DNA of 64,000 nucleotides, from NCBI RefSeq assembly GCF_002006355.2, contig NZ_CP096980.1, positions 3,472,001-3,536,000 on the forward strand, read 5' to 3'. The position numbers and the translations under genes are program-made. The notes below the pieces were generated by a model. It had not been told where the DNA came from, ran no database searches, and saw only the letters and a list, made by a program, of their open reading frames with translations. Below are positions 44,048-52,095 of the stretch, piece by piece (the stretch's first letter is position 1; each line of letters begins with the position of its first letter). This DNA is from Clostridium felsineum DSM 794. GTDB lineage: Bacteria > Bacillota > Clostridia > Clostridiales > Clostridiaceae.

Positions 44048-45757
44048 CTAAAATCTAGTTCCCCATACATTACAAAATGGATCTACTGGACTTATTCCTT
44101 TAAATTCTGATTTTCCTGTAATCTTTTCAATTACTGCATCTAATACATATTCACTAGAAGAATAGGCATTTATAAAGGTTTTTATCATTGGAACATCTAA
44201 TAAATGATATGGGTTTGCCATAGATATAAACATGGTTGGAATATCACGAACAAACCATGGAGCATTTGCTGCCATTAGGTGTATCCAATCTATTCTTACT
44301 GTAGTTTGATTACTTGCGGTTTCTATATTAGCCACATAAAGTGCTAGATCATACTTAGCTTTTAATTCTTCAATTCCACCTTCAAAGACTTCTCTAAAAT
44401 CTAATCTTTTATTATCAAAAATATCTACTTCAAAGCCGGCATTTTCTAACTTTTCTTTCACCTTATAACTTACTTTTTCTCCTTCCTTAAAGCCACCATC
44501 ATCAGTATCACCTAATACATATAATCTGATTCTTTTGTACTTTTCTTTTGTTATAGGTAACAGCTTTTGTGTATCTTTAACTAGGGTAACTGATTTATCC
44601 GCACATTCTTTTGCCCACACTTCATGCTCCTGGCATTTTAAAACCTTTAATTCCTTTTCATCAAAGACTAAAGTATTTTCTTTCTTTTGTTTATGTAACC
44701 CTAATGCTGCCTTTGTAGCTAGAATTCTTAACACTGCTTCATCTACTCTTTCCAGTGTTAAAATATTATTTTCTATTCCCTTCAGCATGAATTTAAAATC
44801 TTCTTCAACATTTTTATTGAATAAAAACACATCACAACCAGAAGCTATTGCTTTAGGAACTGCCACTTCTCTTTTTTCAGCTACATTAAATCCAATCATT
44901 GCTGTTGCATCTGTAGCAATAAGTCCATTAAATCCTAATTTTTCACGAAGCAAATCATTTAACAATTCCTTTGATAATGTAGCTGGCATTATTTCTTCAT
45001 CCTTTAAGGCAGGATTCAACTTTTTGCTATAGCTTGGCAGCATAATATGTCCAGCCATTACGGTTTGAGCTCCGGCTTCTATCATTTCTTTATACACCAT
45101 TCCATAAGTTTTATCCCATTCTTCTACAGACAAAGAATTTACAGAACTTAAAATATGTTGGTCTCTTTCATCCACACCATCTCCAGGAAAATGCTTTATA
45201 GAAACAGCTACACCAGCTTCGTTCATACCCTTCATACAATTCTTGGCCATTTTAACTACTCTTTTAGGATCACTTCCATAGGTTCTTACGTTAGTAATAG
45301 GGTTTCTGAAATTCATGTCTATATCAACTATTGGTGCAAAAGCCCAATTACAGCCTACAGCTCTTCCTTCTCTTCCTGCCACCAAGCCTAATTTATATGC
45401 CATTTTTTCATCATCTGTAGCTGCAACCTGCATCTGCTTACCAAAATAAGTCCCATCAACTGCTATCCCATTTCCTCCGGCTTCAAGGTTTGCCGCAAGA
45501 AGAAGTGGAATTTTTGAATTATCTTGAAGTACCTTATGAGTTCTTCTTATATCTTCTCCTTTTCCTGGTCTATACATCATTCCACCAGGCTTTATTTTAT
45601 TGACAAATGCCTTTAACTCTTCCTCATCATCTGTAATTCCAACTGGGCAAAATAATTGTCCAACTTTTTCTTTTAGATTCATTGACTTTAATGTATTATA
45701 AATCCAGCTAATATCTTCTTCCTTTAAATAAAATGGGTTAGCTTTTAAATTAATCAT
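44048..45757 (-). CDS. GH3 glycosidase, NagZ-like subtype
   Basis: A 569-residue family 3 enzyme of the two-domain type: (beta/alpha)8 barrel to about 355, linker, then an alpha/beta sandwich. The NagZ-type KHFPGDGVDERDQH segment (188-201) provides the D199/H201 dyad used as acid/base in that subgroup, and the nucleophile is D283 in LIATDATAM. Members of this subgroup act as N-acetylglucosaminidases or beta-glucosidases, and some have been reported to transfer the sugar to phosphate. No signal peptide. Start ATG 45757 follows GGAAGG. It is the first gene after MFS copy B and heads the run GH3-GH1-pgmB-GH140. Confidence 0.85.
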   Translation of the reverse strand: MINLKANPFYLKEEDISWIYNTLKSMNLKEKVGQLFCPVGITDDEEELKAFVNKIKPGGMMYRPGKGEDIRRTHKVLQDNSKIPLLLAANLEAGGNGIAVDGTYFGKQMQVAATDDEKMAYKLGLVAGREGRAVGCNWAFAPIVDIDMNFRNPITNVRTYGSDPKRVVKMAKNCMKGMNEAGVAVSIKHFPGDGVDERDQHILSSVNSLSVEEWDKTYGMVYKEMIEAGAQTVMAGHIMLPSYSKKLNPALKDEEIMPATLSKELLNDLLREKLGFNGLIATDATAMIGFNVAEKREVAVPKAIASGCDVFLFNKNVEEDFKFMLKGIENNILTLERVDEAVLRILATKAALGLHKQKKENTLVFDEKELKVLKCQEHEVWAKECADKSVTLVKDTQKLLPITKEKYKRIRLYVLGDTDDGGFKEGEKVSYKVKEKLENAGFEVDIFDNKRLDFREVFEGGIEELKAKYDLALYVANIETASNQTTVRIDWIHLMAANAPWFVRDIPTMFISMANPYHLLDVPMIKTFINAYSSSEYVLDAVIEKITGKSEFKGISPVDPFCNVWGTRF

Positions 45758-45800
45758 TTTTAATCATCCTTCCGTATAGTTAGCTTGTAAATAAGTATTA

Positions 45801-45832
45801 GGGATAAACCACAATTAAAGTAAATTTACCCC
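45801..45832 (-). repeat. GGGATAAA hairpin between MFS copy B and GH3
   Basis: GGGATAAA pairs with TTTACCCC (one G-U on the minus strand). It is the diverged counterpart of the inverted repeat after MFS copy A and shows that the duplication extended past the stop codon. Confidence 0.5.
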
Positions 45833-45851
45833 AAAACTGCATCATTAAATT

Positions 45852-47111
45852 TTATTCATTATCCTTTACTACTTCAGGAATAGGCATTACAACTAATGCT
45901 GATAATACTGAAAATACTGCAAGTACTAAGAAAAATAATGTATATCCGTCTCCACCTAGAGTTTTAACTCCTAATGTTATTAACATTGGTGCTAAAAAAG
46001 TAACAAAGGCTGAGGATAAATTTACTGTTGTATTCATTATGGCTATATGCTTTCCTGCATCCTCTTTTGATGGTAATATTCTGTTTACCATTGCATTATC
46101 TACTGCTGTATACATTCCAAAGCCAAAGTTAAAAGCAAAGTTCCCCATTATTACCCAACTTACGCTTCCTGAGAATGCAAAGGCAATCATACATATTCCT
46201 GTTATTAAGGCTGCTAACATTACAAAAGGTTTTTGTTTCTTTATTTTATCCGATATAAATCCTCCAAATATTCCTGACACAACCATTAACATTATTGATG
46301 GTGATTGATATGCCATAACCTTAAATATATCTGCTTCTCCTAAATGAAATCTTGTTATGTAGAAAAGTGTTAACATGCTTAATCCTGCATTTGTAACATT
46401 TATAAATAACTTTGTTAACAGTGCCCATGTAAATTCAGGATATTTTTTTATACTTGGATAGAAATTATCAAATAATCTTCCTTTATTTTTTTCTTCCTTA
46501 TTTCCCGTATACTGTTTATCTTTTATTAAAAGTGCTGCTGATATTCCCCCAACTACTTGTATTATTAAAATAGCTAAAAGCTTTTGCTGAACAGGTACTG
46601 CGGCAAATACCCCAAGTACAGCCTGACCTATCATTACACAAGCTGGCGCTGCTGCTCCAAATAAGCCTGATACTCTTCCAAATCTTTCTGGATCTACTTG
46701 CTCTGGAACTACTGCATAACAGGATAGTGTTACTAAACCGTAAAAGAAGTTAGCTAAAATATAACCTACAACAAGTACTGGTACATTTGGTGCATAGGTA
46801 AATGTAAGCATGGATAAGGCTCCACCTATACTTCCTGCCACCATCCAAAATCTTCTTCTTCCAAACCTAACTTTTGTTTTATCTGCAATAACTCCACCTA
46901 AGGGACTCATTATTACTATTGCTACTCCGCTAATTCCACCTACCATACCGTATACCGCTGTAGCACTAGTATTTCCCACAAGTCTTATAATATTAAACTG
47001 TGCAAGCCCGAAGCCTAGTAATACTAACGGTGCTATTGATGTTCCTAGTCCTAAAACCGCTCCCAATAACAATCTTCCAAATGGCGTTTTTTCAAATACT
47101 TTACTTTCCAT
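45852..47111 (-). CDS. MFS transporter (copy B)
   Basis: A 419-residue carrier nearly identical to copy A at 32067. Differences read by eye are R/K and Q/P near the start, A/T, S/L, K/R, R/K, A/V and K/E at the end; none disrupts the loop signatures. Its ATG 47111 has the same GGGGGA site. Similarity stops abruptly just upstream of that site, so the two copies have different promoters; this one faces the palindromic operator at 47126-47173 and the divergent AraC-GH39 gene. It leads the GH3-GH1-pgmB-GH140 run. It probably imports the beta-glycoside that those enzymes act on. Confidence 0.87.
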   Translation of the reverse strand: MESKVFEKTPFGRLLLGAVLGLGTSIAPLVLLGFGLAQFNIIRLVGNTSATAVYGMVGGISGVAIVIMSPLGGVIADKTKVRFGRRRFWMVAGSIGGALSMLTFTYAPNVPVLVVGYILANFFYGLVTLSCYAVVPEQVDPERFGRVSGLFGAAAPACVMIGQAVLGVFAAVPVQQKLLAILIIQVVGGISAALLIKDKQYTGNKEEKNKGRLFDNFYPSIKKYPEFTWALLTKLFINVTNAGLSMLTLFYITRFHLGEADIFKVMAYQSPSIMLMVVSGIFGGFISDKIKKQKPFVMLAALITGICMIAFAFSGSVSWVIMGNFAFNFGFGMYTAVDNAMVNRILPSKEDAGKHIAIMNTTVNLSSAFVTFLAPMLITLGVKTLGGDGYTLFFLVLAVFSVLSALVVMPIPEVVKDNE

Positions 47112-47125
47112 TTTTTCATCCCCCT

Positions 47126-47173
47126 AAAATTTATGATAACCTTTACTTATGTGTAAATGTTATCATAAATTTT
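47126..47173. promoter_or_regulatory. 21-bp inverted-repeat operator upstream of MFS copy B
   Basis: AAAATTTATGATAAC plus CTTTAC is mirrored, with one mismatch, by GTAAATGTTATCATAAATTTT around a six-base centre. The half-site TATGATAACCTTTACTTA recurs at 47293-47310 near the start of the divergent transcript. As RNA it would form a long hairpin in the MFS leader. Confidence 0.65.
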
Positions 47174-47278
47174 ATTAAACAAAATACCATAATTAAAAAA
47201 ATTCAGTATCATTTTTTATATTTTTTTGTCATATATTTTTTATTAGTTTAAAAAATAGGACTTTTTTTTATTTTTTAG

Positions 47279-47310
47279 TGTTATAATGAGACTATGATAA
47301 CCTTTACTTA
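47279..47310 (+). promoter_or_regulatory. Extended -10 promoter of the AraC-GH39 gene with operator half-site
   Basis: TGTTATAAT (47279-47287) is a perfect extended -10. The half-site shared with the palindrome at 47126 starts six bases downstream, at the expected transcript start, a position that suits autorepression. Confidence 0.6.
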
Positions 47311-47346
47311 AAAATATTCACTTTATTGTCGTGGAGGTATTAAAAA

Positions 47347-49812
47347 ATGAGCTTTGAAATAGTTAACTATAATGAAAATCTTCCGTTTAAAATATGTATA
47401 ACAAACTCTAAAAACCATGATTATCATTGGCATAAAGAAATAGAATTAATCCTACTACTCAAAGGAAAAATAACCTACGAAATTAAAAATACAAAACACG
47501 AAGTTTTAGAGAAAGATATCTTTTTAGCAAACAGTCTTGATGTTCATTCAATTGCTTCTAATTGCGAAAGTATTATTTTGTTATTCCAAATTGACCCAAC
47601 CTTTTTTGATAAATACTATTCAGGTTTTTCAAAATTATATTTCGAATTTAATGATACTTTAAATAATGTCAATACCGAACTCTACTATAAAGTGCGTTCA
47701 AATTTAGCGAAGATTATGTTTTCATTAATAAAACAAGATACCGCCTATAAATTATCTGCTATAAATCTAGCTATAAATACTATTCTTATAATTCTTAAAA
47801 GTTTTAGTTCTAAACCTAGAGAAGAAAATAGTTATTCACTTTTAAATGAGAGAGTTTTTGAAATACTAAACTTTATAGATAAAAACTACAATAGCGATAT
47901 TAGTCTTAATTCTATTTCTAAAAAGATCCTTATAAGTCCTCAGTATATTTCTAAAATATTCAAAAACAGCTTAGGTATAAATTTCATAGATTATATTCAT
48001 AAGCTTAGAATCAAAAAATCTTTAACTGATCTTTTGAATACAAATAAGAGTATTTTGGATATTTCTTTAGAACATGGATTTAATGATCATAAAGCATATA
48101 ATAGAGTTTTTAAAAAAGAGTTTAATATGAGTCCTACTGACTATAGGAAAGATTTTTTACTTAATATTTCTGAAAATAATTTGAGTGACAATTATGATGA
48201 AACAAACAAAAATTTTAAATATTTATATAAATTTATAGATAAAAATGCTGCGACTTCCTCTACTTTTTACAACTCTCGCAGCCATATTAATATAAATGTA
48301 GATTTTACAATAGCAAAAAAAACAAAGTATAAAAAGTATTGGAAAATAACCTCCATTGGTAGAGCTGCCCTTTGCCTGAGGCATGAAATCAGAAAACAAA
48401 TTACTCTTGCTCAAAGGGATATAGGATACGAATTCATAAGATTTCATGGTATTTTTTCTGATGAAATGCTAGTCTATAAAGAAAATTCTAAAGGAGAACC
48501 AATATATAATTGGAATTACATAGATGAGATATTTGATTTCTTTTACGAGGTAAAGCTTAAGCCATTTATAGAAATAGGCTTTATGCCTTTGGCTCTCGCA
48601 AGTAAAAAACAGTATGCTGCTTTTTTTTGGCAAGCTAATGTAAGCTATCCTAAATCAATTGATAAGTGGAAAGCTCTTGTTAGTGCGTTTATAAAGCACT
48701 GTATTGAAAGGTATAGTATATCAGAGGTTTCAAAATGGTACTTTGATATATGGACCGGACCTGATTTTGAAAACGCTTTTTGGTTTGAGGGAAAAGATAA
48801 GTTTTTTAAATTTTACAAAGAAACCTATTTTTCAATAAAAAATGTTTCTCCTAATTTAAAAGTAGGAAGCCCCGGAATTCTTCCTAATAAAAATTCAAAT
48901 TGGTTTAAGGATTTTTTATTTTATTGTAATGATAATCAAATACTCTTAGATTTTATTTCTTGCCATATTTATGCGACTACAGACCCTAAAAATATAGAAA
49001 TTCCAAAGCAAGTATTAAATTTAGCAAACACAAGCTACACTCTTTCTGATGAAAATTTTCTTGAAACTGCAGTGGCTTTTATAAAAAATACTATAAAAAA
49101 TAATACCTCTAATAATCCAAGTTTAATTGTAACCGAATGGAACTTAAGTCCGTACACAAGGGATTACACCAGAGATACATGCTTTTTAAGTTCCTATATA
49201 ATATTTAACCTTCTAAAGAATTTAGGAAACATAGATGCTATAACCTTTTGGACTTTAAGCGATATAGTTGAGGAAGGAACAACTGATAATAGACTTTTTC
49301 ATGGTGGTTTAGGTCTTTTCACTTATAATGGATTAAAGAAACCATCCTATAATGCCTTTTTTCTCCTTAATAAATTAGGTGATAATTTGATTCAGTTAGG
49401 CGATAACTATATAGTTACTTCAAAAAGTAATGATCTTCAAGTTATTATATATAATTTCACATACTTTGATGAACTATTTAGAACTGGAGACAAATCTTTA
49501 TTATCTTACCATGAAAGATATAATATATTTAAGGCTTCACAAGAAAAAGAAGTTAACTTGGCATTAAATTTAAACAGTGGAAATTACAGAATAAAGCGCT
49601 CTAGCTTAAATATGAATTTTGGTTCAATATTTGATGCATGGATAAAAATGGGTGCTCCTGAAGAAATCCATTCAGATGTTTACAATTTTCTAAAATCAAG
49701 AGAGGCGCCAAGTATAAATATATCTACCGAAAACGTAAAAAACACGTTAATACTAAATGATTCTATTCCTATACATGGGATACTTCTAATTGAAATTCAT
49801 AAATTAGACTAA
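47347..49812 (+). CDS. AraC regulator fused to a degenerate GH39 domain
   Basis: An 821-residue fusion. Residues 10-75 form a cupin (NHDYHWHKEIELILLLKG), 170-275 a double HTH (VFEILNFIDKNYNSDISLNSIS ... HGFNDHKAYNRVFKKEFNMSPTDYRK), and about 305-820 resemble GH39 beta-xylosidases. In active GH39 enzymes the acid/base Glu lies in a W-[FY]-F-E-[VI]-W-N-E-P motif; here it reads WYFDIWTGPD, with G471 where the Glu should be. The nucleophile region is kept (E597 in IVTEWNLSP) and ITFWTLSDIVEE follows. The domain is therefore probably a carbohydrate sensor without hydrolase activity. Start ATG 47347 follows GGAGG. It is divergent from MFS copy B, its likely target. Confidence 0.85.
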   Translation: MSFEIVNYNENLPFKICITNSKNHDYHWHKEIELILLLKGKITYEIKNTKHEVLEKDIFLANSLDVHSIASNCESIILLFQIDPTFFDKYYSGFSKLYFEFNDTLNNVNTELYYKVRSNLAKIMFSLIKQDTAYKLSAINLAINTILIILKSFSSKPREENSYSLLNERVFEILNFIDKNYNSDISLNSISKKILISPQYISKIFKNSLGINFIDYIHKLRIKKSLTDLLNTNKSILDISLEHGFNDHKAYNRVFKKEFNMSPTDYRKDFLLNISENNLSDNYDETNKNFKYLYKFIDKNAATSSTFYNSRSHININVDFTIAKKTKYKKYWKITSIGRAALCLRHEIRKQITLAQRDIGYEFIRFHGIFSDEMLVYKENSKGEPIYNWNYIDEIFDFFYEVKLKPFIEIGFMPLALASKKQYAAFFWQANVSYPKSIDKWKALVSAFIKHCIERYSISEVSKWYFDIWTGPDFENAFWFEGKDKFFKFYKETYFSIKNVSPNLKVGSPGILPNKNSNWFKDFLFYCNDNQILLDFISCHIYATTDPKNIEIPKQVLNLANTSYTLSDENFLETAVAFIKNTIKNNTSNNPSLIVTEWNLSPYTRDYTRDTCFLSSYIIFNLLKNLGNIDAITFWTLSDIVEEGTTDNRLFHGGLGLFTYNGLKKPSYNAFFLLNKLGDNLIQLGDNYIVTSKSNDLQVIIYNFTYFDELFRTGDKSLLSYHERYNIFKASQEKEVNLALNLNSGNYRIKRSSLNMNFGSIFDAWIKMGAPEEIHSDVYNFLKSREAPSINISTENVKNTLILNDSIPIHGILLIEIHKLD

Positions 49813-49863
49813 TGGAATAAAAACTAAAACGCTACGCAAACTAGAATTTGGAGGTGTTTTATT

Positions 49864-50337
49864 TTGAATATAACATTAAGTCAAAAAGAAAGAAGCTTAC
49901 TAGAAGACGCTAAGAGCCATGAAGAGGCTTGTATTAAAAAATATGATACTTATGCAGGCATGGCTAATGATCCACAGTTAAAACAAATATTTACTGTGCA
50001 TAGTCAATCTGAAAGAACTCATCTAAACAGTATAAATACGCTTTTGAGTGGCACAATTCCTCAAATGAACGGACAAAATCAAAATTCTAATCAAAACATG
50101 AATTTTAACAATACATCCAATACACAAAATATACAATCTAATTTTTCTGATAAAGATTTATGCTCTGACATACTTATGACTGAAAAATATGTTTCAGGAA
50201 CATATGATACTGCAATTTTTGAATTTAGAGATACTAATGTCCGTGATGTATTGAATCACATACAAAAGGAAGAACAAAAACACGGTGAAGCCATATTTAA
50301 ATATATGGAAAGTAAAAATTTATACACAGTGCAGTAA
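49864..50337 (+). CDS. CotF-family spore coat protein
   Basis: A 157-residue protein with two ferritin-like four-helix halves typical of the CotF/spore-coat family: ERSLLEDAKSHEEACIKKYDTYAG at the N-terminus and CSDILMTEKYVSGTYDTAIFEF ... IQKEEQKHGEAIFKYM at the C-terminus. A Gln/Asn-rich linker (about 70-92) separates them. The start is TTG 49864 after a GGAGG site. It is monocistronic with the terminator at 50347-50376, and expected to be expressed during sporulation and placed in the coat. It supports a spore-forming host. Confidence 0.85.
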   Translation: MNITLSQKERSLLEDAKSHEEACIKKYDTYAGMANDPQLKQIFTVHSQSERTHLNSINTLLSGTIPQMNGQNQNSNQNMNFNNTSNTQNIQSNFSDKDLCSDILMTEKYVSGTYDTAIFEFRDTNVRDVLNHIQKEEQKHGEAIFKYMESKNLYTVQ

Positions 50338-50346
50338 TACTTAAAT

Positions 50347-50376
50347 AAAGGCATATCACTTTGATATGCTTTTATT
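50347..50376 (+). terminator. Terminator of the CotF-like gene
   Basis: GCATATCA pairs with TGATATGC around a three-base loop, then TTTTATTTT. Confidence 0.8.
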
Positions 50377-50456
50377 TTAATATTTCTTATCTGTTGAATT
50401 ATTTTCACTATATAATCATATACTTAATTATTAACTAGTCTACAAGGTGGGATACT

Positions 50457-50930
50457 ATGTCTAAAAATGAATTTTTTACATTCACCGAATATATGAAGAA
50501 GGATGTAAATCTTTTATCTCCTTCAGCAGAGGACTACATGGAAATGATATATAGACTTTCTATAAAAACAGGCTTTACAAGAGTTAATAATTTAGCTTCA
50601 GCATTAAATGTACAACCACCCTCTGTAACAAAAATGTTACACAAACTATCACATTTAAAATTAATAAAATATGAAAAATACGGAGTAATTATGCTTGAGG
50701 AAAGCGGCTTGAATTTAGGAAAATCTCTTTTGAATCGACATAATACCGTTGAAAGGTTTCTCAAATTATTAAATATAAGTGATGGTATTCTAGATGAAAC
50801 CGAAAAAATTGAACATACTATCAATGCAGAAATCTTATGTGGAATGAGTGATTTAGTTGATTTTTTCACAACATATCCTAACTATTTAAAAAAATTCAAC
50901 AACTTTAGAGAATCCAAATCCTCTATTTAA
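50457..50930 (+). CDS. DtxR/MntR-family metal-dependent repressor
   Basis: A 157-residue regulator. The winged helix covers about residues 20-85 (SAEDYMEMIYRLSIKTGFTRVNNLASALNVQPPSVTKMLHKL), followed by the metal-binding dimerisation helices (RHNTVERFLKLL, ETEKIEHTINAEILCGMSDLVDF). No SH3-like third domain, so MntR-like; Mn2+ or Fe2+ is the expected corepressor. Start ATG 50457 follows GGTGGG. The tail runs straight into an IS1595 remnant, so the last few residues may have been changed by the insertion. Targets are not visible here. Confidence 0.85.
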   Translation: MSKNEFFTFTEYMKKDVNLLSPSAEDYMEMIYRLSIKTGFTRVNNLASALNVQPPSVTKMLHKLSHLKLIKYEKYGVIMLEESGLNLGKSLLNRHNTVERFLKLLNISDGILDETEKIEHTINAEILCGMSDLVDFFTTYPNYLKKFNNFRESKSSI

Positions 50931-50952
50931 AAAACATCTATGTTTTAAATCA

Positions 50953-51183
50953 GTGTTTAAAATAGATATTCTATTAAGGAAGAGTGCTAAAATTGTAGAA
51001 ATTAATATAGCAACAAGTTTCTTTTTGAGACATAAAATTCTTGATTGTATAAGCACATTTTTAGGCAAGGGATACGTTGATGGTGTTATTGAAGCAGATG
51101 AAGTATTCTTTGCTGAAAGTTTTAAAAGTACAAAACCTTCTAATATGTCAGGACGCTCTCATAAAAGATTTAAGCATAAGTAA
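50953..51183 (+). pseudogene. IS1595-family transposase remnant
   Basis: A 76-residue fragment with the ISXO2-like/IS1595 signature: ATSFFLRHKILDCISTFLG followed by DGVIEADEVFFAESFKSTKP, the start of the catalytic DDE-type domain with its first acidic residue. The N-terminal zinc finger and everything after RSHKRFKHK are missing, so it is a dead remnant. No terminal inverted repeats were recognised. It lies between the DtxR-like and flavodoxin-like genes and marks an old insertion and deletion event. Confidence 0.75.
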
Positions 51184-51238
51184 GACTATAGCATATAAAT
51201 TATACAAACTTATTTTATGTGTACTGGGGGATATTGAT

Positions 51239-51967
51239 TTGAGAAAAAGAATTCTAATTATTAACAGTAGTTTTAGAAAAAAAAATACATATAATGTTTT
51301 ACTGCAAATTGGACAAATATTGAAAAGAAATAATTTTGATTTTGAAGTGATTAATCTATTCGATTACAAAATTGAAAATTGTTTAGGATGTAGAAAATGT
51401 GTAACAGATGGAGAATGCTATTTAAAAGATGATATGAATTATTTGATGAAAAAGATGATAGATAGTAGTGGTATAATTTTAAGCTCCCCTATATATATGG
51501 GTACTATAAGTGGTAAATTAAAAACAATGGTTGATAGAACATGTATGTGGTATCATAGACCAGAACTTGCAGGCAAACCAACTCTCTTTGTAGCAACTAC
51601 CGATGCAACAGGAATAAAAGAAACAAAAAAATGCTTTAAAAACATCGCAGTTGAATGGGGAACTCAAAGGGCTGGATTTATTGCAAGGTCATCTAGAAAT
51701 ATTACATCTCCTGTGCAAGAAAGAGAATTAAGTCAATTTATTAAATTGCTTAATGATAAAAAAAGTTACTATAAACCATCATTAATAGAAATAAATATAT
51801 TTCAGGTACAAAAGGTATTGGCACTTAAAACCAATGAACGGAACAAATTATTTTGGCATGATAGGGGATGGCTTGACAAAGTTTATTATTATGATTGCAA
51901 AATGAACCTTATGAAGAAAATATTTTCAAAAATAATTTTTAGACTATTATATAAGGTTATGAATTAG
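51239..51967 (+). CDS. Flavodoxin-fold NAD(P)H-dependent oxidoreductase / iron-sulfur flavoprotein-like
   Basis: A 242-residue FMN-binding protein. The phosphate loop is INSSFRKKNTYNVLL, the NCLGCRKCVTDGECYLKDDM segment carries four cysteines as in iron-sulfur flavoproteins and related reductases, and SSPIYMGTISGKLKTMVDR is the second flavin loop. The C-terminal 60 residues are extra and basic. The frame is open from 51077 through transposase-derived sequence, but GGGGGA stands before the TTG at 51239, which gives a family-like start (MRKRILIINSS). It probably reduces a small electron acceptor; the cysteine motif spacing is not enough to fix cluster binding. Confidence 0.78.
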   Translation: MRKRILIINSSFRKKNTYNVLLQIGQILKRNNFDFEVINLFDYKIENCLGCRKCVTDGECYLKDDMNYLMKKMIDSSGIILSSPIYMGTISGKLKTMVDRTCMWYHRPELAGKPTLFVATTDATGIKETKKCFKNIAVEWGTQRAGFIARSSRNITSPVQERELSQFIKLLNDKKSYYKPSLIEINIFQVQKVLALKTNERNKLFWHDRGWLDKVYYYDCKMNLMKKIFSKIIFRLLYKVMN

Positions 51968-52057
51968 TAGTAAATATGTAATAAAATTATGTTTACCTTT
52001 TAGTACTAAAAACCTATCCTGCCATCCATCATTTACTATATATTAATTCAATTTGAT

Positions 52058-52092
52058 AAAAATTTCTAAGCTTTTAGAACTTAGAAATTTTT
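52058..52092. terminator. Convergent terminator
   Basis: AAAAATTTCTAAG pairs perfectly with CTTAGAAATTTTT (13 pairs, 9-base loop) between convergent genes. Confidence 0.8.
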
Positions 52093-52095
52093 CAC

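Noticed and set aside
32067..47111. Island bounded by insertion sequences or a composite transposon
   Set aside because: The repeated segments are transporter genes, not transposases. No terminal inverted repeats, target duplications or integrase were seen.
51077..51238. 54-residue N-terminal extension of the flavodoxin-like protein
   Set aside because: It is an out-of-frame reading of the transposase remnant. A ribosome binding site and TTG start at 51239 give a family-like N-terminus.
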